In this document: positions 56,167 through 64,000 of the stretch, piece by piece
Position numbering within the stretch: the stretch's first letter is position 1
Layout of the letters: the number at the start of each line of letters is the position of its first letter
From: Pirellulaceae bacterium
GTDB lineage: Bacteria; Planctomycetota; Planctomycetia; Pirellulales; Pirellulaceae
Reading direction: 5' to 3'
Length of the DNA stretch: 64,000 bases
Assembly: GCA_019636375.1 (NCBI GenBank)
Contig: JAHBXS010000001.1
Coordinates: forward strand, 1,116,001-1,180,000
Program-made: the position numbers and the translations under genes
Notes under the pieces: model-generated
Seen by the model: the letters and a program-made list of their open reading frames with translations, nothing else
What the model was told of the DNA's origin: nothing
Databases searched by the model: none

Positions 56167-59061
56167 ATGTCTAGTCGTAAAAAATCTTCGCGTCGCCTTT
56201 CCAGTCAAAATCGTGCACGAAAAAATAACTCGCTTCAAACGATTTTGGATTATCAAGAGCTCGAAGCCCGACGCGTGCTCACAGGTTACATGCCTGGTGA
56301 GTTGTTGATTCAATTTCACCCGTTGGAGTCTGGAATTCGTCATGCCGTAATTGGCTCGTTGGGTGCGTCTTCGATTGAGACCATTCACACGGGGCCCATG
56401 AAAGAACGGGGAATGGGCGCTTTGGAGCGAATCAGGCTGAATGGCACATCGGTTGAGGATGCGATGACTCAAGCCGCGATGATCCCTGGTGTTCGATTTG
56501 CGGAGCCAAACTACACGGGAAGTTTCTTCGGAATCGCGAACGACACGATGTATGCGGATGGTCGCTTGTGGGGAGTGTACAGTGATGACCTTCCTGACCC
56601 AATCGGTCCTGCCGGAACCACCAATCAATATGGTACCCAAGCAGAAAAAGTTTGGCTCAACGTGACCACCGGCTCGAAAGATGTTTACGTGGCGGTGCTG
56701 GATACGGGTGTTGATTACAACCATCCCGATTTGAACGCAAACATGTTTGATAATCCATTCGATCCGGCCGACGGAGTGGATAACGATGGAAATGGTTTCA
56801 TTGACGACGTTCGCGGTTGGAATTTTGAAAACGACAACAACGACCCAATGGACCTTCAAGGACATGGAACCCACATTGCCGGGACCATTGGCGCTGTAGG
56901 CGGTAACGGATTGGGAGTTGCCGGTTTGAATTGGGAAACCAACATTATCGCAATGCGGATTGGAACAGCCTTCCCAATCGCATCAGCGGCCATCAGTTCA
57001 TTTGATTACATTACTGACTTGAAGACTCGCCACGGCATCAATATTGTGGCCGCCAACGCGTCTTGGACAGTCGGTAATTCACAAGCTCTTTTCGATGCAA
57101 TCACTCGGGCCGCGCAAGCAGACATTCTGACAATCGTTGCTGCCGGTAATAGCGCCAACAATAATGACGCGAATCCTACATATCCCGCCAACTACGACAC
57201 CACTGATTCGGCGGGCTACAATTCGGTTATCACCGTTGCCGCATTGGCCTCGTCGGGAGCCATGGCTGGTTTTTCGAATTATGGGGCGAATACGGTACAC
57301 ATTGCCGCGCCTGGTGCGGGAATTTGGTCTACACAACCCAATAACCAATACGCAAGTTTTGATGGGACATCGATGGCGGCACCTCATGTCGTCGGTGCGG
57401 TCGCTCTCTACGCTTCCGTAAACCCAGATGCGTCAGCCGCCGAAATTCGCGAAGCCTTGCTTGATGCCGCTGAGCCGACCCCTTCCTTGGTGGGACGTGT
57501 CTCGACCGAGGGAAGATTGGATTTGTCTAATTTGGTGGTCGCGATTGGACCTGACATGTCGATCAACAATGCATCGGTTATAGAAGGAAATGTTGGAAAT
57601 AGGCCGATCGTCTTCACCGTGACCATTGCCGAATCTTGGCCAGCAATCGTCTCCGTGAACTACGCTACGCAAAATGGCACGGCTAATGCCGGCGAAGACT
57701 TCGTTGCGACTAGTGGTGTGCTCACGTTCTTCCCAGGAGAAACGTCAAAGACCATTACAGTGCAAGTGATCGGCGATAATTTCTACGAACCAAATGAGAC
57801 CTTTTCGGTAGTTTTGTCCCGACCCGTCAATGCGCGTTTGACGAAAGCGATTGGTGTCGGCACGATTGTCAATGACGATCCGCGTGTGGTTGGTGAATCT
57901 CGTATTTTGCCTCTCAATAGCAACTGGCGCACGATTACTTTCAGCCGTCGTTACCAGGATCCAATCGTTATTCTAGGCACCCCCTCCCGCTATCGAAACG
58001 ACCCGATGACGGTCCGTGTGCAAAGCGTTCTCCCTGGCAGCGGCAGCTTCCGCGGTAGCTTCCAGGCTCGCGTCGAAGAATGGAATTACCTCGACGGTAT
58101 CCACGGGATGGAGCACGTACCTTACATGGTCTTTGAGCGCGGCCGACACGTCCTTGAAAATGGCGCGGTTTTGGTTGCCGGAAGATCGCAAGTCAATCAC
58201 AACTTCCGCGACATTTCATTTGGGGCTTCGGCCAATTTCCAAGAAGTGCCAATCGTTCTTGCTCAAGTGACGACGGCCAACGAAAAGTCGCCAGTGATAA
58301 CGCGATTGCATAACGTGACAAAAAATGGATTCTCGATTCGGCTTCAAGAAGAGGAAGGTGCCGATGGCAATCACGCTTTCGAGACCGTGTCATGGATTGC
58401 TTTCGAACCGGGTCGTTTCACTGCGGGTGGAGCGGACTTGTTGGCGGCAGTCACTCCGAACGTGGTGACACACAACGACTATCGAATTAATTTCGATCCG
58501 CAATTCTTAGGCACTCGCCCGGCGTTTTTTGCTCAACCGCAAACCTACCATGATTCCGACCCCGCAGTTCTGCGGCAACGGCAATTGAGCTACCGTTCGG
58601 CTCTGATTTACCTAGAAGAAGAACGTTCTCGCGACACTGAACTCATTCGCACTGCACCTGAACGGATTGGATATGTTGCGTTTCCCGCTGGTGTCGTCAT
58701 TGACAATCCTCTGGGAATGCCTTCGTTCCAATCAATGGGCCTTGGCAGCGCTGCCGATGGCAATCAGTTTGCGATGACAGGTGCCGGATCTGACGAATTC
58801 TTCGGTCTCGCCAGTTACGCTTTTGGAAATGATCTTTCTGTGGCCAATACCGTGTCAAACCACGATCTTGATGACGACCTATCAAGCCTTAATAGGATTG
58901 CGAGTGGCACCGATAGTACATCGGCAACCAATCAAGTCGTCCAATCAGACTTTGGCAATCGAGCTTCGGCTTTCGCGGAAATGTTCGGTGACTCCTCGAA
59001 TGACTTGAGTAACGGCAACGATTCCGCTCAAGAGCTTCAAGAATTGCTCGGAGTGATTTAG
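56167..59061 (+). CDS. Exported subtilisin-like serine protease with Calx-beta domain
   Basis: 964 residues. The N-terminus carries the planctomycete export-type motif YQELEARRVLTG, then an I9-like propeptide (about 40-115). The S8 catalytic triad is Asp179 in AVLDTGVDYNHPD, His233 in GHGTHIAG and Ser402 in GTSMAAPHVVG, with oxyanion Asn328 in AAGN. A Calx-beta domain (about 470-575: VIEGNVGNRPIVFTVTI through ETFSVVLSRPVNARLTKAIGVGTIVNDD) likely binds calcium. The 350-residue C-terminal part is not recognised. It follows the LE-x-RRVL anchor/targeting motif at the start rather than a plain signal. Probably extracellular or envelope-bound. Confidence 0.9.
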   Translation: MSSRKKSSRRLSSQNRARKNNSLQTILDYQELEARRVLTGYMPGELLIQFHPLESGIRHAVIGSLGASSIETIHTGPMKERGMGALERIRLNGTSVEDAMTQAAMIPGVRFAEPNYTGSFFGIANDTMYADGRLWGVYSDDLPDPIGPAGTTNQYGTQAEKVWLNVTTGSKDVYVAVLDTGVDYNHPDLNANMFDNPFDPADGVDNDGNGFIDDVRGWNFENDNNDPMDLQGHGTHIAGTIGAVGGNGLGVAGLNWETNIIAMRIGTAFPIASAAISSFDYITDLKTRHGINIVAANASWTVGNSQALFDAITRAAQADILTIVAAGNSANNNDANPTYPANYDTTDSAGYNSVITVAALASSGAMAGFSNYGANTVHIAAPGAGIWSTQPNNQYASFDGTSMAAPHVVGAVALYASVNPDASAAEIREALLDAAEPTPSLVGRVSTEGRLDLSNLVVAIGPDMSINNASVIEGNVGNRPIVFTVTIAESWPAIVSVNYATQNGTANAGEDFVATSGVLTFFPGETSKTITVQVIGDNFYEPNETFSVVLSRPVNARLTKAIGVGTIVNDDPRVVGESRILPLNSNWRTITFSRRYQDPIVILGTPSRYRNDPMTVRVQSVLPGSGSFRGSFQARVEEWNYLDGIHGMEHVPYMVFERGRHVLENGAVLVAGRSQVNHNFRDISFGASANFQEVPIVLAQVTTANEKSPVITRLHNVTKNGFSIRLQEEEGADGNHAFETVSWIAFEPGRFTAGGADLLAAVTPNVVTHNDYRINFDPQFLGTRPAFFAQPQTYHDSDPAVLRQRQLSYRSALIYLEEERSRDTELIRTAPERIGYVAFPAGVVIDNPLGMPSFQSMGLGSAADGNQFAMTGAGSDEFFGLASYAFGNDLSVANTVSNHDLDDDLSSLNRIASGTDSTSATNQVVQSDFGNRASAFAEMFGDSSNDLSNGNDSAQELQELLGVI

Positions 59062-59125
59062 GCTATGTCGGGCTAATCAAGTCGAAGTCTTTTTCGGTTG
59101 ATTGGATTTACATTCGTAAGAATTA

Positions 59126-59150
59126 GGGCGGTTTACCATCGCCCTTTTTT
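59126..59150 (+). terminator. Rho-independent terminator after the subtilase gene
   Basis: GGGCG (59126-59130) and CGCCC (59140-59144) form a stem, followed by six T residues. It lies 65 bp after the stop. Confidence 0.8.
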
Positions 59151-59171
59151 CTTTCAGCGAGTCGCATTCAC

Positions 59172-60710
59172 ATGTTTAAACAGAGTTGGATTTTTCTAGC
59201 GGTTTGTTTGGTCTGTATTCTTGGTTTACAGGCGAATTCCGAGGCTCAACAAGTTTCGAAAGATGGCACGCTGCCCAATATCGTGTTCATCCTCGCTGAC
59301 GACTTAGGGTACGGAGAATTAGGTTGCTACGGGCAGGAAAAAATCAAAACGCCGCATATCGATCGCTTGGCTCGCGAGGGAATGCGACTCACCCAACATT
59401 ATTCGGGGGCCTCGGTTTGTGCTCCCGCCCGATGCGTTTTGATGACGGGACGGCAACTTCCGCGTGCAGAAATTCGCGGAAACGCGGACTCTGGACGAGG
59501 AGGGCCGTTTCCCGGTCAATGGCCCTTGTCCGCCGAAGCCGTTACGATTGCAAAATTATTGTCGGCTCGCGGGTACCGCACCGGCGGTTTTGGCAAATGG
59601 GGACTTGGACCTACCGACTCGAGCGGTTCGCCGCTGCGACAAGGCTTCGATCGCTTTTTTGGCTACAACTGTCAACGAAATGCTCATAGCTATTTCCCGT
59701 CATATTTGGACGATGATGAAGGCGTTGTCGTTATCAATCCAAAACCGATTCCGGCTCACCAAAAACAACTTGAGGGGGATGTTTTAGCGGAAAACTATCG
59801 TGGAGAAGTCTACGCGCCGGATGCAATCCTCGAGCAGGCGTTGGCGTTTATTTCTCAGGATTCCGATCGTGAGCAACCGTTTTTCTTGTATCTTCCGTTT
59901 GTCGAGCCACATCTCGCGATGCATCCGCCGCAGGCTTGGGTCGAGCGTTATCCAGAGGCCTGGGACGAAGGGTACGGGCCCTATCGCGGTGAAAACGGTT
60001 ATCTTCCCCACCCTCGTCCACGTGCAGCCTATGCGGCAATGATTTCTCATTTGGACGATCATGTCGGGAGAATCATTGACGCGTTGGAGCAAAAAGGAAT
60101 CCTCGACAACACGTTGGTCGTTTTTACTTCTGATAACGGTCCAACTCACCTTGGCAATGATCGTCGCTTTTTCGTTGGCGGCGTCGATTGTGACTTTTTC
60201 AATTCCAACGGTGGACTAAGAGGCTATAAGGGAAGCTGTTACGAAGGTGGCATTCGCGTTCCCTGTATCGTTCGTTGGCCGTCTCAAGTCGTATCAGGAA
60301 GCAAGTCGAATTTCGTCTCCGGTTTCTGCGACTGGCTGCCGACACTTTGCCAAACTGCTGGGATCGATGGTTCTGAAATTGAACATGATGGAATCTCACT
60401 GCTTTCCGTTTTTGCCAAGATGGAAACACCCGCGAGAAATATCCCTTTGATGTGGGACACTCCGGAATATGGAGGCTTCGTGGCAATTCGCGAGGGGAAC
60501 TTCAAGGCGATTCGCTCCGGTGTTAATCGGCCTCAGGCAAATTCATGGGAATTGTACGACCTCGAAAATGATCCGAGCGAGACAACCGATCTCGCTGCAC
60601 ATCACCCCGAAACCGTTGAACGACTTGAGAAATTTTTCATTGAACATCGAACGGTATCCGAAAAGTTTCCGAACAAAATTTACGACCCCCAATCACCTGC
60701 ATCTGACTGA
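59172..60710 (+). CDS. Exported arylsulfatase
   Basis: Type I sulfatase, 512 residues, with a signal peptide (IFLAVCLVCILGLQANSEAQ). The formylglycine site is SVCAPARCVLMTGR with Cys83, which requires maturation by an FGE or anaerobic enzyme not seen here. Metal ligands include NIVFILADDLGYG (Asp43-Asp44) and the later VFTSDNGPTHLGND. Planctomycetes use these enzymes to remove sulfate from algal polysaccharides or amino acids. The next gene starts 8 bp later on the same strand, so the two are probably co-transcribed. Confidence 0.93.
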   Translation: MFKQSWIFLAVCLVCILGLQANSEAQQVSKDGTLPNIVFILADDLGYGELGCYGQEKIKTPHIDRLAREGMRLTQHYSGASVCAPARCVLMTGRQLPRAEIRGNADSGRGGPFPGQWPLSAEAVTIAKLLSARGYRTGGFGKWGLGPTDSSGSPLRQGFDRFFGYNCQRNAHSYFPSYLDDDEGVVVINPKPIPAHQKQLEGDVLAENYRGEVYAPDAILEQALAFISQDSDREQPFFLYLPFVEPHLAMHPPQAWVERYPEAWDEGYGPYRGENGYLPHPRPRAAYAAMISHLDDHVGRIIDALEQKGILDNTLVVFTSDNGPTHLGNDRRFFVGGVDCDFFNSNGGLRGYKGSCYEGGIRVPCIVRWPSQVVSGSKSNFVSGFCDWLPTLCQTAGIDGSEIEHDGISLLSVFAKMETPARNIPLMWDTPEYGGFVAIREGNFKAIRSGVNRPQANSWELYDLENDPSETTDLAAHHPETVERLEKFFIEHRTVSEKFPNKIYDPQSPASD

Positions 60711-60717
60711 AAAACTG

Positions 60718-61377
60718 ATGAAAATGTATCGCAGTTTCCCATTGTTTAAATTCTCAACGCGACACAATCTCAAATTTTTGTGCATCGTTTTGTGCTGGCT
60801 GATTTTTGCATCTGCTGAAATTCACGGCCAAACCACTCCAGCGGATTCTCAGCCTGATAATTTGCAAAGTAAAACGACCTGGCTGATTGTTCGCCACGCT
60901 GAGCGCGATGGCGAGGCCGATGCGTTAACTGATGCCGGGAAACAAAGGGCAAGCCTGCTTGCCGAACTGGGTCAGGCCCTAAACGTTACGGCGATCTATT
61001 CCACGGACTTTCAACGCACGCGGGCAACGGTGACTCCCCTGGCAGAAGCCCTCAATCTTCCAATCCACCTTTATAGGCAACCAACTCTAGAAGGGCTAAC
61101 CGCTGGCGGGAATGATTTTTCAGGTCAAGTGATTTTGGTGGTGGGCCATTCGAACACCGTTGGACAAATGGTTGCGTCTCTAGCTGATGTGGCACCATTT
61201 GAGCTTGAGCACGGCGAATACGATGGGTTATTTATCGTCACCGTCGAGGGAGAAAAGAAGAACTTCGTTCGCCTCAACTTCAGCAGTTCCAAGCAATCAT
61301 CGACCCCATTGCCCCTCGACAAAATGGGGCCGCAGGATGTTCGACCTGGGAATTCCGCCAGCAAATCTGACCGGTAA
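60718..61377 (+). CDS. Exported histidine-phosphatase-superfamily protein
   Basis: 219 residues. N-terminal signal sequence (FLCIVLCWLIFASAEIHG) then the phosphoglycerate-mutase-like core: WLIVRHAERDGEADALTDAGKQRA (RHxE, phospho-His), FQRTRATVTPLAEAL, and VILVVGHSNTVGQMV (second catalytic His). Related proteins act on phosphohistidine, phytate or sugar phosphates; no specific substrate. A longer open frame starts at 60469 inside the sulfatase gene, so the ATG at 60718 (MKMYRSF) is the likely start. Its closeness to the sulfatase gene suggests a shared periplasmic role. Confidence 0.87.
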   Translation: MKMYRSFPLFKFSTRHNLKFLCIVLCWLIFASAEIHGQTTPADSQPDNLQSKTTWLIVRHAERDGEADALTDAGKQRASLLAELGQALNVTAIYSTDFQRTRATVTPLAEALNLPIHLYRQPTLEGLTAGGNDFSGQVILVVGHSNTVGQMVASLADVAPFELEHGEYDGLFIVTVEGEKKNFVRLNFSSSKQSSTPLPLDKMGPQDVRPGNSASKSDR

Positions 61378-61760
61378 TTACGACACCGCTGATTCATTTT
61401 CTCGCGAGCCATTTCCTCCCCACAATCGACGAATTGACGGTTGTAACGAATGTACAAACCGAAACCTCATTATCGTGTCCCTGATTTTAAGAAACGATTC
61501 TGCGCGGCTTCGAAATTCGACCCACACTATTACTAAAGGCTCTGAATTCCTTTGGAGTCCCATCAATTTTGGCCTCCGGGACGTTGTATCCGTTCACAGA
61601 GTGAACGACCACGTAGCCTTTTACTCCGTGTAAAGTCGACCTCGGCAAACGAGCATGCCTCGGCAAATGCTTCGATGTGTGTTTCGCCAAAACGGGAAAT
61701 GGCCGTGTTCCAACGCCTTTCACGTGAACGGTTACGGGGCGATTTTAGTTTTCTAAACAA
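61378..61760. other. 383-bp intergenic region with palindromic repeat
   Basis: No gene recognised. Contains the repeat at 61581-61614 and a related imperfect palindrome (61716-61734), GCCTTTCACGTGAACGGTT. Confidence 0.5.
61581..61614. repeat. Palindromic repeat related to the 46928 terminator
   Basis: CGTTCAC (61591-61597) and GTGAACG (61601-61607) form a perfect stem around AGA, within outer ACGT arms. The core CCGTTCAC is shared with 46934-46941 and, in reverse orientation, with 61723-61732. It may be a dispersed intergenic palindrome (REP-like) family. Confidence 0.4.
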
Positions 61761-62684
61761 ATGGTGACTGCAATGAATAAAATCATTCCTTATCCTCGTG
61801 TGTTTACCCCACCGATCGATATCAAAATCGGGCAATTTCGCGACGATGTTGACCTTCGTCCGTATTACTTGTCCCACCAAATGCAGAATCATCCGTTGCT
61901 GGAGCTGAAGAGCCTTGTCGATTTGGCGAGACGTTTGCCTCCCATCCAACGAGAGTACGTGTTCGCCAAGCAAGAGTTCGGGACTCACGAGACAGGCGAT
62001 CATTACGCCCACGCCAATGAGTTTGACGAATTGTCTACAGAAGAAATGATTCTCAACATTGAGGCTCAAAATCGTATCATCGTGTTGCGGAATGTCGAGT
62101 CCGACTCCGAATACGGAGAGTTTGTGAACGAGACTTTGGACCTCCTTCAAGAACAAATTGAATCAGTGACCGGGCCGATTTCGGGTCGTGAAAGTTTCAT
62201 TTTTATTAGTCCGCCCCGTTCCTACACCCCTTTCCATTACGATCCTGAGCAAAATTTCTTTTTGCAAGTTCTTGGTCGCAAGGAATTCGCCGTCTATGAT
62301 GTCACCGATCGTGACGTGATGCCGGAGGTGGCTTTAGAAAATTTCCTAACTCGCAGTGCTCGAACTCCGTGCGCTTCTGAGTTCTTTGATCGTTATCAAT
62401 TGTTCGATCTGCAGCCGGGACTTGGGGTTTATGTTCCGACTACGGCGCCCCATTGGGTCCGGACACTTGACGAAGTTTCGATTTCGATCAGCATCAACTT
62501 CAGAACTCCCAGCTCGATTCGGCGTCATCGCGTTTGTCGATTTAATCGCATGATTCGCAAAATTGGGTTGCGGCCACACCCGATAAGTCCGCGAGCGGAT
62601 ACGCGTCGAGACCGTTTTAAAGCTGGTGTCTTCGAATTCCCCTCACGCTTTCGCCGCTTGCTATCCAAAGGCCACAAGTCATAA
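61761..62684 (+). CDS. Cupin/JmjC-like protein, possible Fe(II)/2-oxoglutarate enzyme
   Basis: 307 residues. The region YTPFHYDPEQNFFLQVLGRKEFAVYDVTD has the HxD iron motif of the cupin/JmjC fold, and YVPTTAPHWVRTLDEVSISISINFRT supplies the distal His. Such domains usually hydroxylate proteins or small molecules using iron and 2-oxoglutarate. The basic C-terminus (SIRRHRVCRFNRMIRKIGLRPH...RRLLSKGHKS) may bind nucleic acid or membrane. Distantly similar proteins are labelled 'cupin-like' in many genomes. It is convergent with uvrC, whose stop codon directly abuts its own. ATG 61761 is used; ATG 61773 is possible. Confidence 0.75.
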   Translation: MVTAMNKIIPYPRVFTPPIDIKIGQFRDDVDLRPYYLSHQMQNHPLLELKSLVDLARRLPPIQREYVFAKQEFGTHETGDHYAHANEFDELSTEEMILNIEAQNRIIVLRNVESDSEYGEFVNETLDLLQEQIESVTGPISGRESFIFISPPRSYTPFHYDPEQNFFLQVLGRKEFAVYDVTDRDVMPEVALENFLTRSARTPCASEFFDRYQLFDLQPGLGVYVPTTAPHWVRTLDEVSISISINFRTPSSIRRHRVCRFNRMIRKIGLRPHPISPRADTRRDRFKAGVFEFPSRFRRLLSKGHKS

Positions 62685-63992
62685 CTATTCGAGTTGCGAT
62701 TTGTTGCGGAGGATATGGTGATAATGCTGCGCGAAGCGATGGGCTTCGTCACGCACGTACTGCAAAAGACGCAAGCCAAAAGAATGGCGACTCAGCTTGA
62801 TCGACTCGGATTCGCCGGGTAGAAAAATCTCCTCTTGCTGCTTTGCAAGGCCCAAAATAAACGGCGGCTTGATGTCGAGAGTAGCAAATGCCGCCAACGC
62901 GGCGTTCAATTGCCCTTTGCCTCCGTCAATCAATAGCAAATCAGGGAACGGGTCCCCTTCATCGACCTTCCGTTGAAATCGACGCGAAACGACTTCGTGA
63001 ATACTGCGGAAATCGTCAACTCCCCGCACCGTTTCAATTTTGTATCGGCGGTATCCGTGTTTATTTGGCAGCCCGTCAATGAATTGAACAAGGCTCGCGA
63101 CCGTTTGCTGCCCCCCGAGATGGGCGATGTCGATCCCCTCAATGGTACGAGGAAGTTCCGGAAGTTTTAACGATTTCTTAAGCCCCGCCAAACCTTTTTT
63201 CGGGTCGACATAGAAGACCTCGGGCTGTTCATGGGACTCCAACTCACCTCGCTCATCCAGTGAGCGGAGCATCTTAAGTTCATCGCGGATTTTCGCCGCC
63301 GCTTCAAAGTTAAGCGTTTTGGAATGCTCCGCCATTTCGCGTTCCATTCGGGCGAGCAAGCGATCCTTTTTCCCCTCCAGGAACATCATGAGCCGGCGAA
63401 TGTCGCGACGATAGTCTTCCTTGGTGACGCGCATATTACAAGGGGCGGTGCATTGCCGAATCGTCGCCAAAAGACAAGGTCGAAACCAACGCCACCGCTG
63501 ATCGCCATCGTCGATATCCAACGAGCAGGTACGGAACTTGAAAATCTTTTGGAGGACTTGCAACGCACCGCGCAGGCTTCCAACGCTGGTAAACGGCCCG
63601 TAGAGTTTGACCCCTTTTGATTCCGGCTCCCGCGTGATTTCCACGCGAGGAAAATCTTCGCCGATAGTGATTTGCAGATAGGGAAACGTCTTGTCGTCTT
63701 TTTGGTCTTTGTTACGTCGAGGCTGAATGTCCTTGATCAACCGCGACTCGACCAACAATGCGTCCACTTCACTATCACATTCGATGAAGTCGAGGTCAGC
63801 GATTTCCCCGACCCAGTGTGCCGTTCGCATCTCGCTGGCCGCCGCTTTTTGAAAATAACTCCCCGCTCTCGCACGAAGATTAGTGGCCTTGCCAACGTAA
63901 ATCACGACGCCAGCTTGGTCCTTCATCAGATAGACCCCGGGACGCTGCGGGAAACTGCGAACTTTTTCCGCCGCTGACTGACTTCCAATCAA
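62685..63992 (-). CDS. uvrC: Excinuclease ABC subunit C, lacking the C-terminal HhH domain
   Basis: Nucleotide excision repair nuclease. Seen: GIY-YIG domain at the start (PGVYLMKDQAGVVIYVGKATNLRARAGSYF), a UVR motif (EMAEHSKTLNFEAAAKIRDELKMLRSL) that binds UvrB, and the RNase H-like endonuclease domain (IEGIDIAHLGGQQTVASLVQFIDG; LLLIDGGKGQLNAAL). It stops after AQHYHHILRNKSQLE, where typical UvrC continues for about 130 residues with tandem helix-hairpin-helix motifs for DNA binding. The stop codon is directly next to that of the convergent cupin gene, and no HhH sequence is visible beyond. The TTG start at 63992 is close to the window edge and upstream residues may exist. Confidence 0.9.
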   Translation of the reverse strand: MIGSQSAAEKVRSFPQRPGVYLMKDQAGVVIYVGKATNLRARAGSYFQKAAASEMRTAHWVGEIADLDFIECDSEVDALLVESRLIKDIQPRRNKDQKDDKTFPYLQITIGEDFPRVEITREPESKGVKLYGPFTSVGSLRGALQVLQKIFKFRTCSLDIDDGDQRWRWFRPCLLATIRQCTAPCNMRVTKEDYRRDIRRLMMFLEGKKDRLLARMEREMAEHSKTLNFEAAAKIRDELKMLRSLDERGELESHEQPEVFYVDPKKGLAGLKKSLKLPELPRTIEGIDIAHLGGQQTVASLVQFIDGLPNKHGYRRYKIETVRGVDDFRSIHEVVSRRFQRKVDEGDPFPDLLLIDGGKGQLNAALAAFATLDIKPPFILGLAKQQEEIFLPGESESIKLSRHSFGLRLLQYVRDEAHRFAQHYHHILRNKSQLE

Positions 63993-64000
63993 TTCGAGAT

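Noticed and set aside
59412..59440. Sulfatase CAPAR cysteine as a possible Sec site
   Set aside because: The codon is TGT, a normal cysteine that is converted to formylglycine in this family.
60469..60717. Long upstream part of the histidine-phosphatase frame
   Set aside because: It lies wholly inside the sulfatase gene; the signal peptide begins at 60718.
1..64000. CRISPR array, rRNA, tRNA or integrated phage
   Set aside because: No regularly spaced repeats, no conserved rRNA stretches, no convincing tRNA arm set and no phage structural genes were seen by eye; a tRNA scan was not possible.

Overview
The window looks like chromosomal DNA of a planctomycete, most likely order Pirellulales. 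Markers are a BBP7-type outer-membrane barrel protein, an exported protease whose N-terminus carries the planctomycete 'LEARRVLTG' motif, Tat-exported Gfo/Idh/MocA oxidoreductase next to a DoxX-like protein, a sulfatase, a FlgI-like/HEAT fusion, many large exported proteins without clear homologues, and moderate GC content judged by eye. No rRNA, tRNA, CRISPR array or prophage was recognised.

Layout. 1-2.9 kb is a graveyard: a decayed IS4-type transposase running off the left edge, a C-terminally short Rpn/PD-(D/E)XK transposase-nuclease, and YD-repeat (Rhs) remnants split by a 246-bp segment bounded by 15-bp inverted repeats. 2.9-8.4 kb has an HTH-receiver regulator, guaB overlapping an exported SHD1-like protein, a zinc-ribbon protein and a WYL regulator. 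8.6-13.6 kb has a flavin oxidoreductase, a membrane pyrophosphatase (hppA) and a HAD phosphatase. 14-20 kb is a surface-polysaccharide operon: polyprenyl-phosphate sugar transferase, GT2, then aminotransferase/dehydrogenase/acetyltransferase resembling the WbpE/WbpB/WbpD trio, and a NodB deacetylase. 20-26 kb has the FlgI-HEAT fusion and smc. 26-32 kb (minus) has an Ldh-type dehydrogenase, a membrane protein, a TlpA-like thioredoxin with an in-frame TGA, lhgO and BBP7. 32-39 kb (plus) has two tandem membrane TPR proteins and the DoxX-Gfo pair. 39-44 kb is a minus-strand run ending in ispA-dxs-nadK. 44-50 kb has an FMN reductase, a Dus enzyme, a lipoprotein esterase, a coiled-coil protein, a PHA-system protein and gdhA. 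50-55 kb has a pseudokinase and a zinc-ribbon/secretin-like protein. 55-64 kb has an AhpD-like protein with an in-frame TGA, a subtilase, a sulfatase, a histidine phosphatase, a cupin/JmjC-like protein and a short uvrC.

Main discovery. Two unrelated redox proteins each have one in-frame TGA exactly at a redox cysteine. The TlpA-like protein reads W-TGA-G-P-C (UxxC). The AhpD-like protein reads C-L-F-TGA-TGSH (CxxU). In both, homologous sequence continues uninterrupted after the TGA, and a perfect short hairpin with a G/GU-containing apical loop lies 17-31 nt downstream, as expected for a bacterial SECIS. I therefore read both as selenoproteins and predict that the genome encodes selA, selB, selC and selD, none of which lies in this window. 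Standard annotation would split or truncate both genes.
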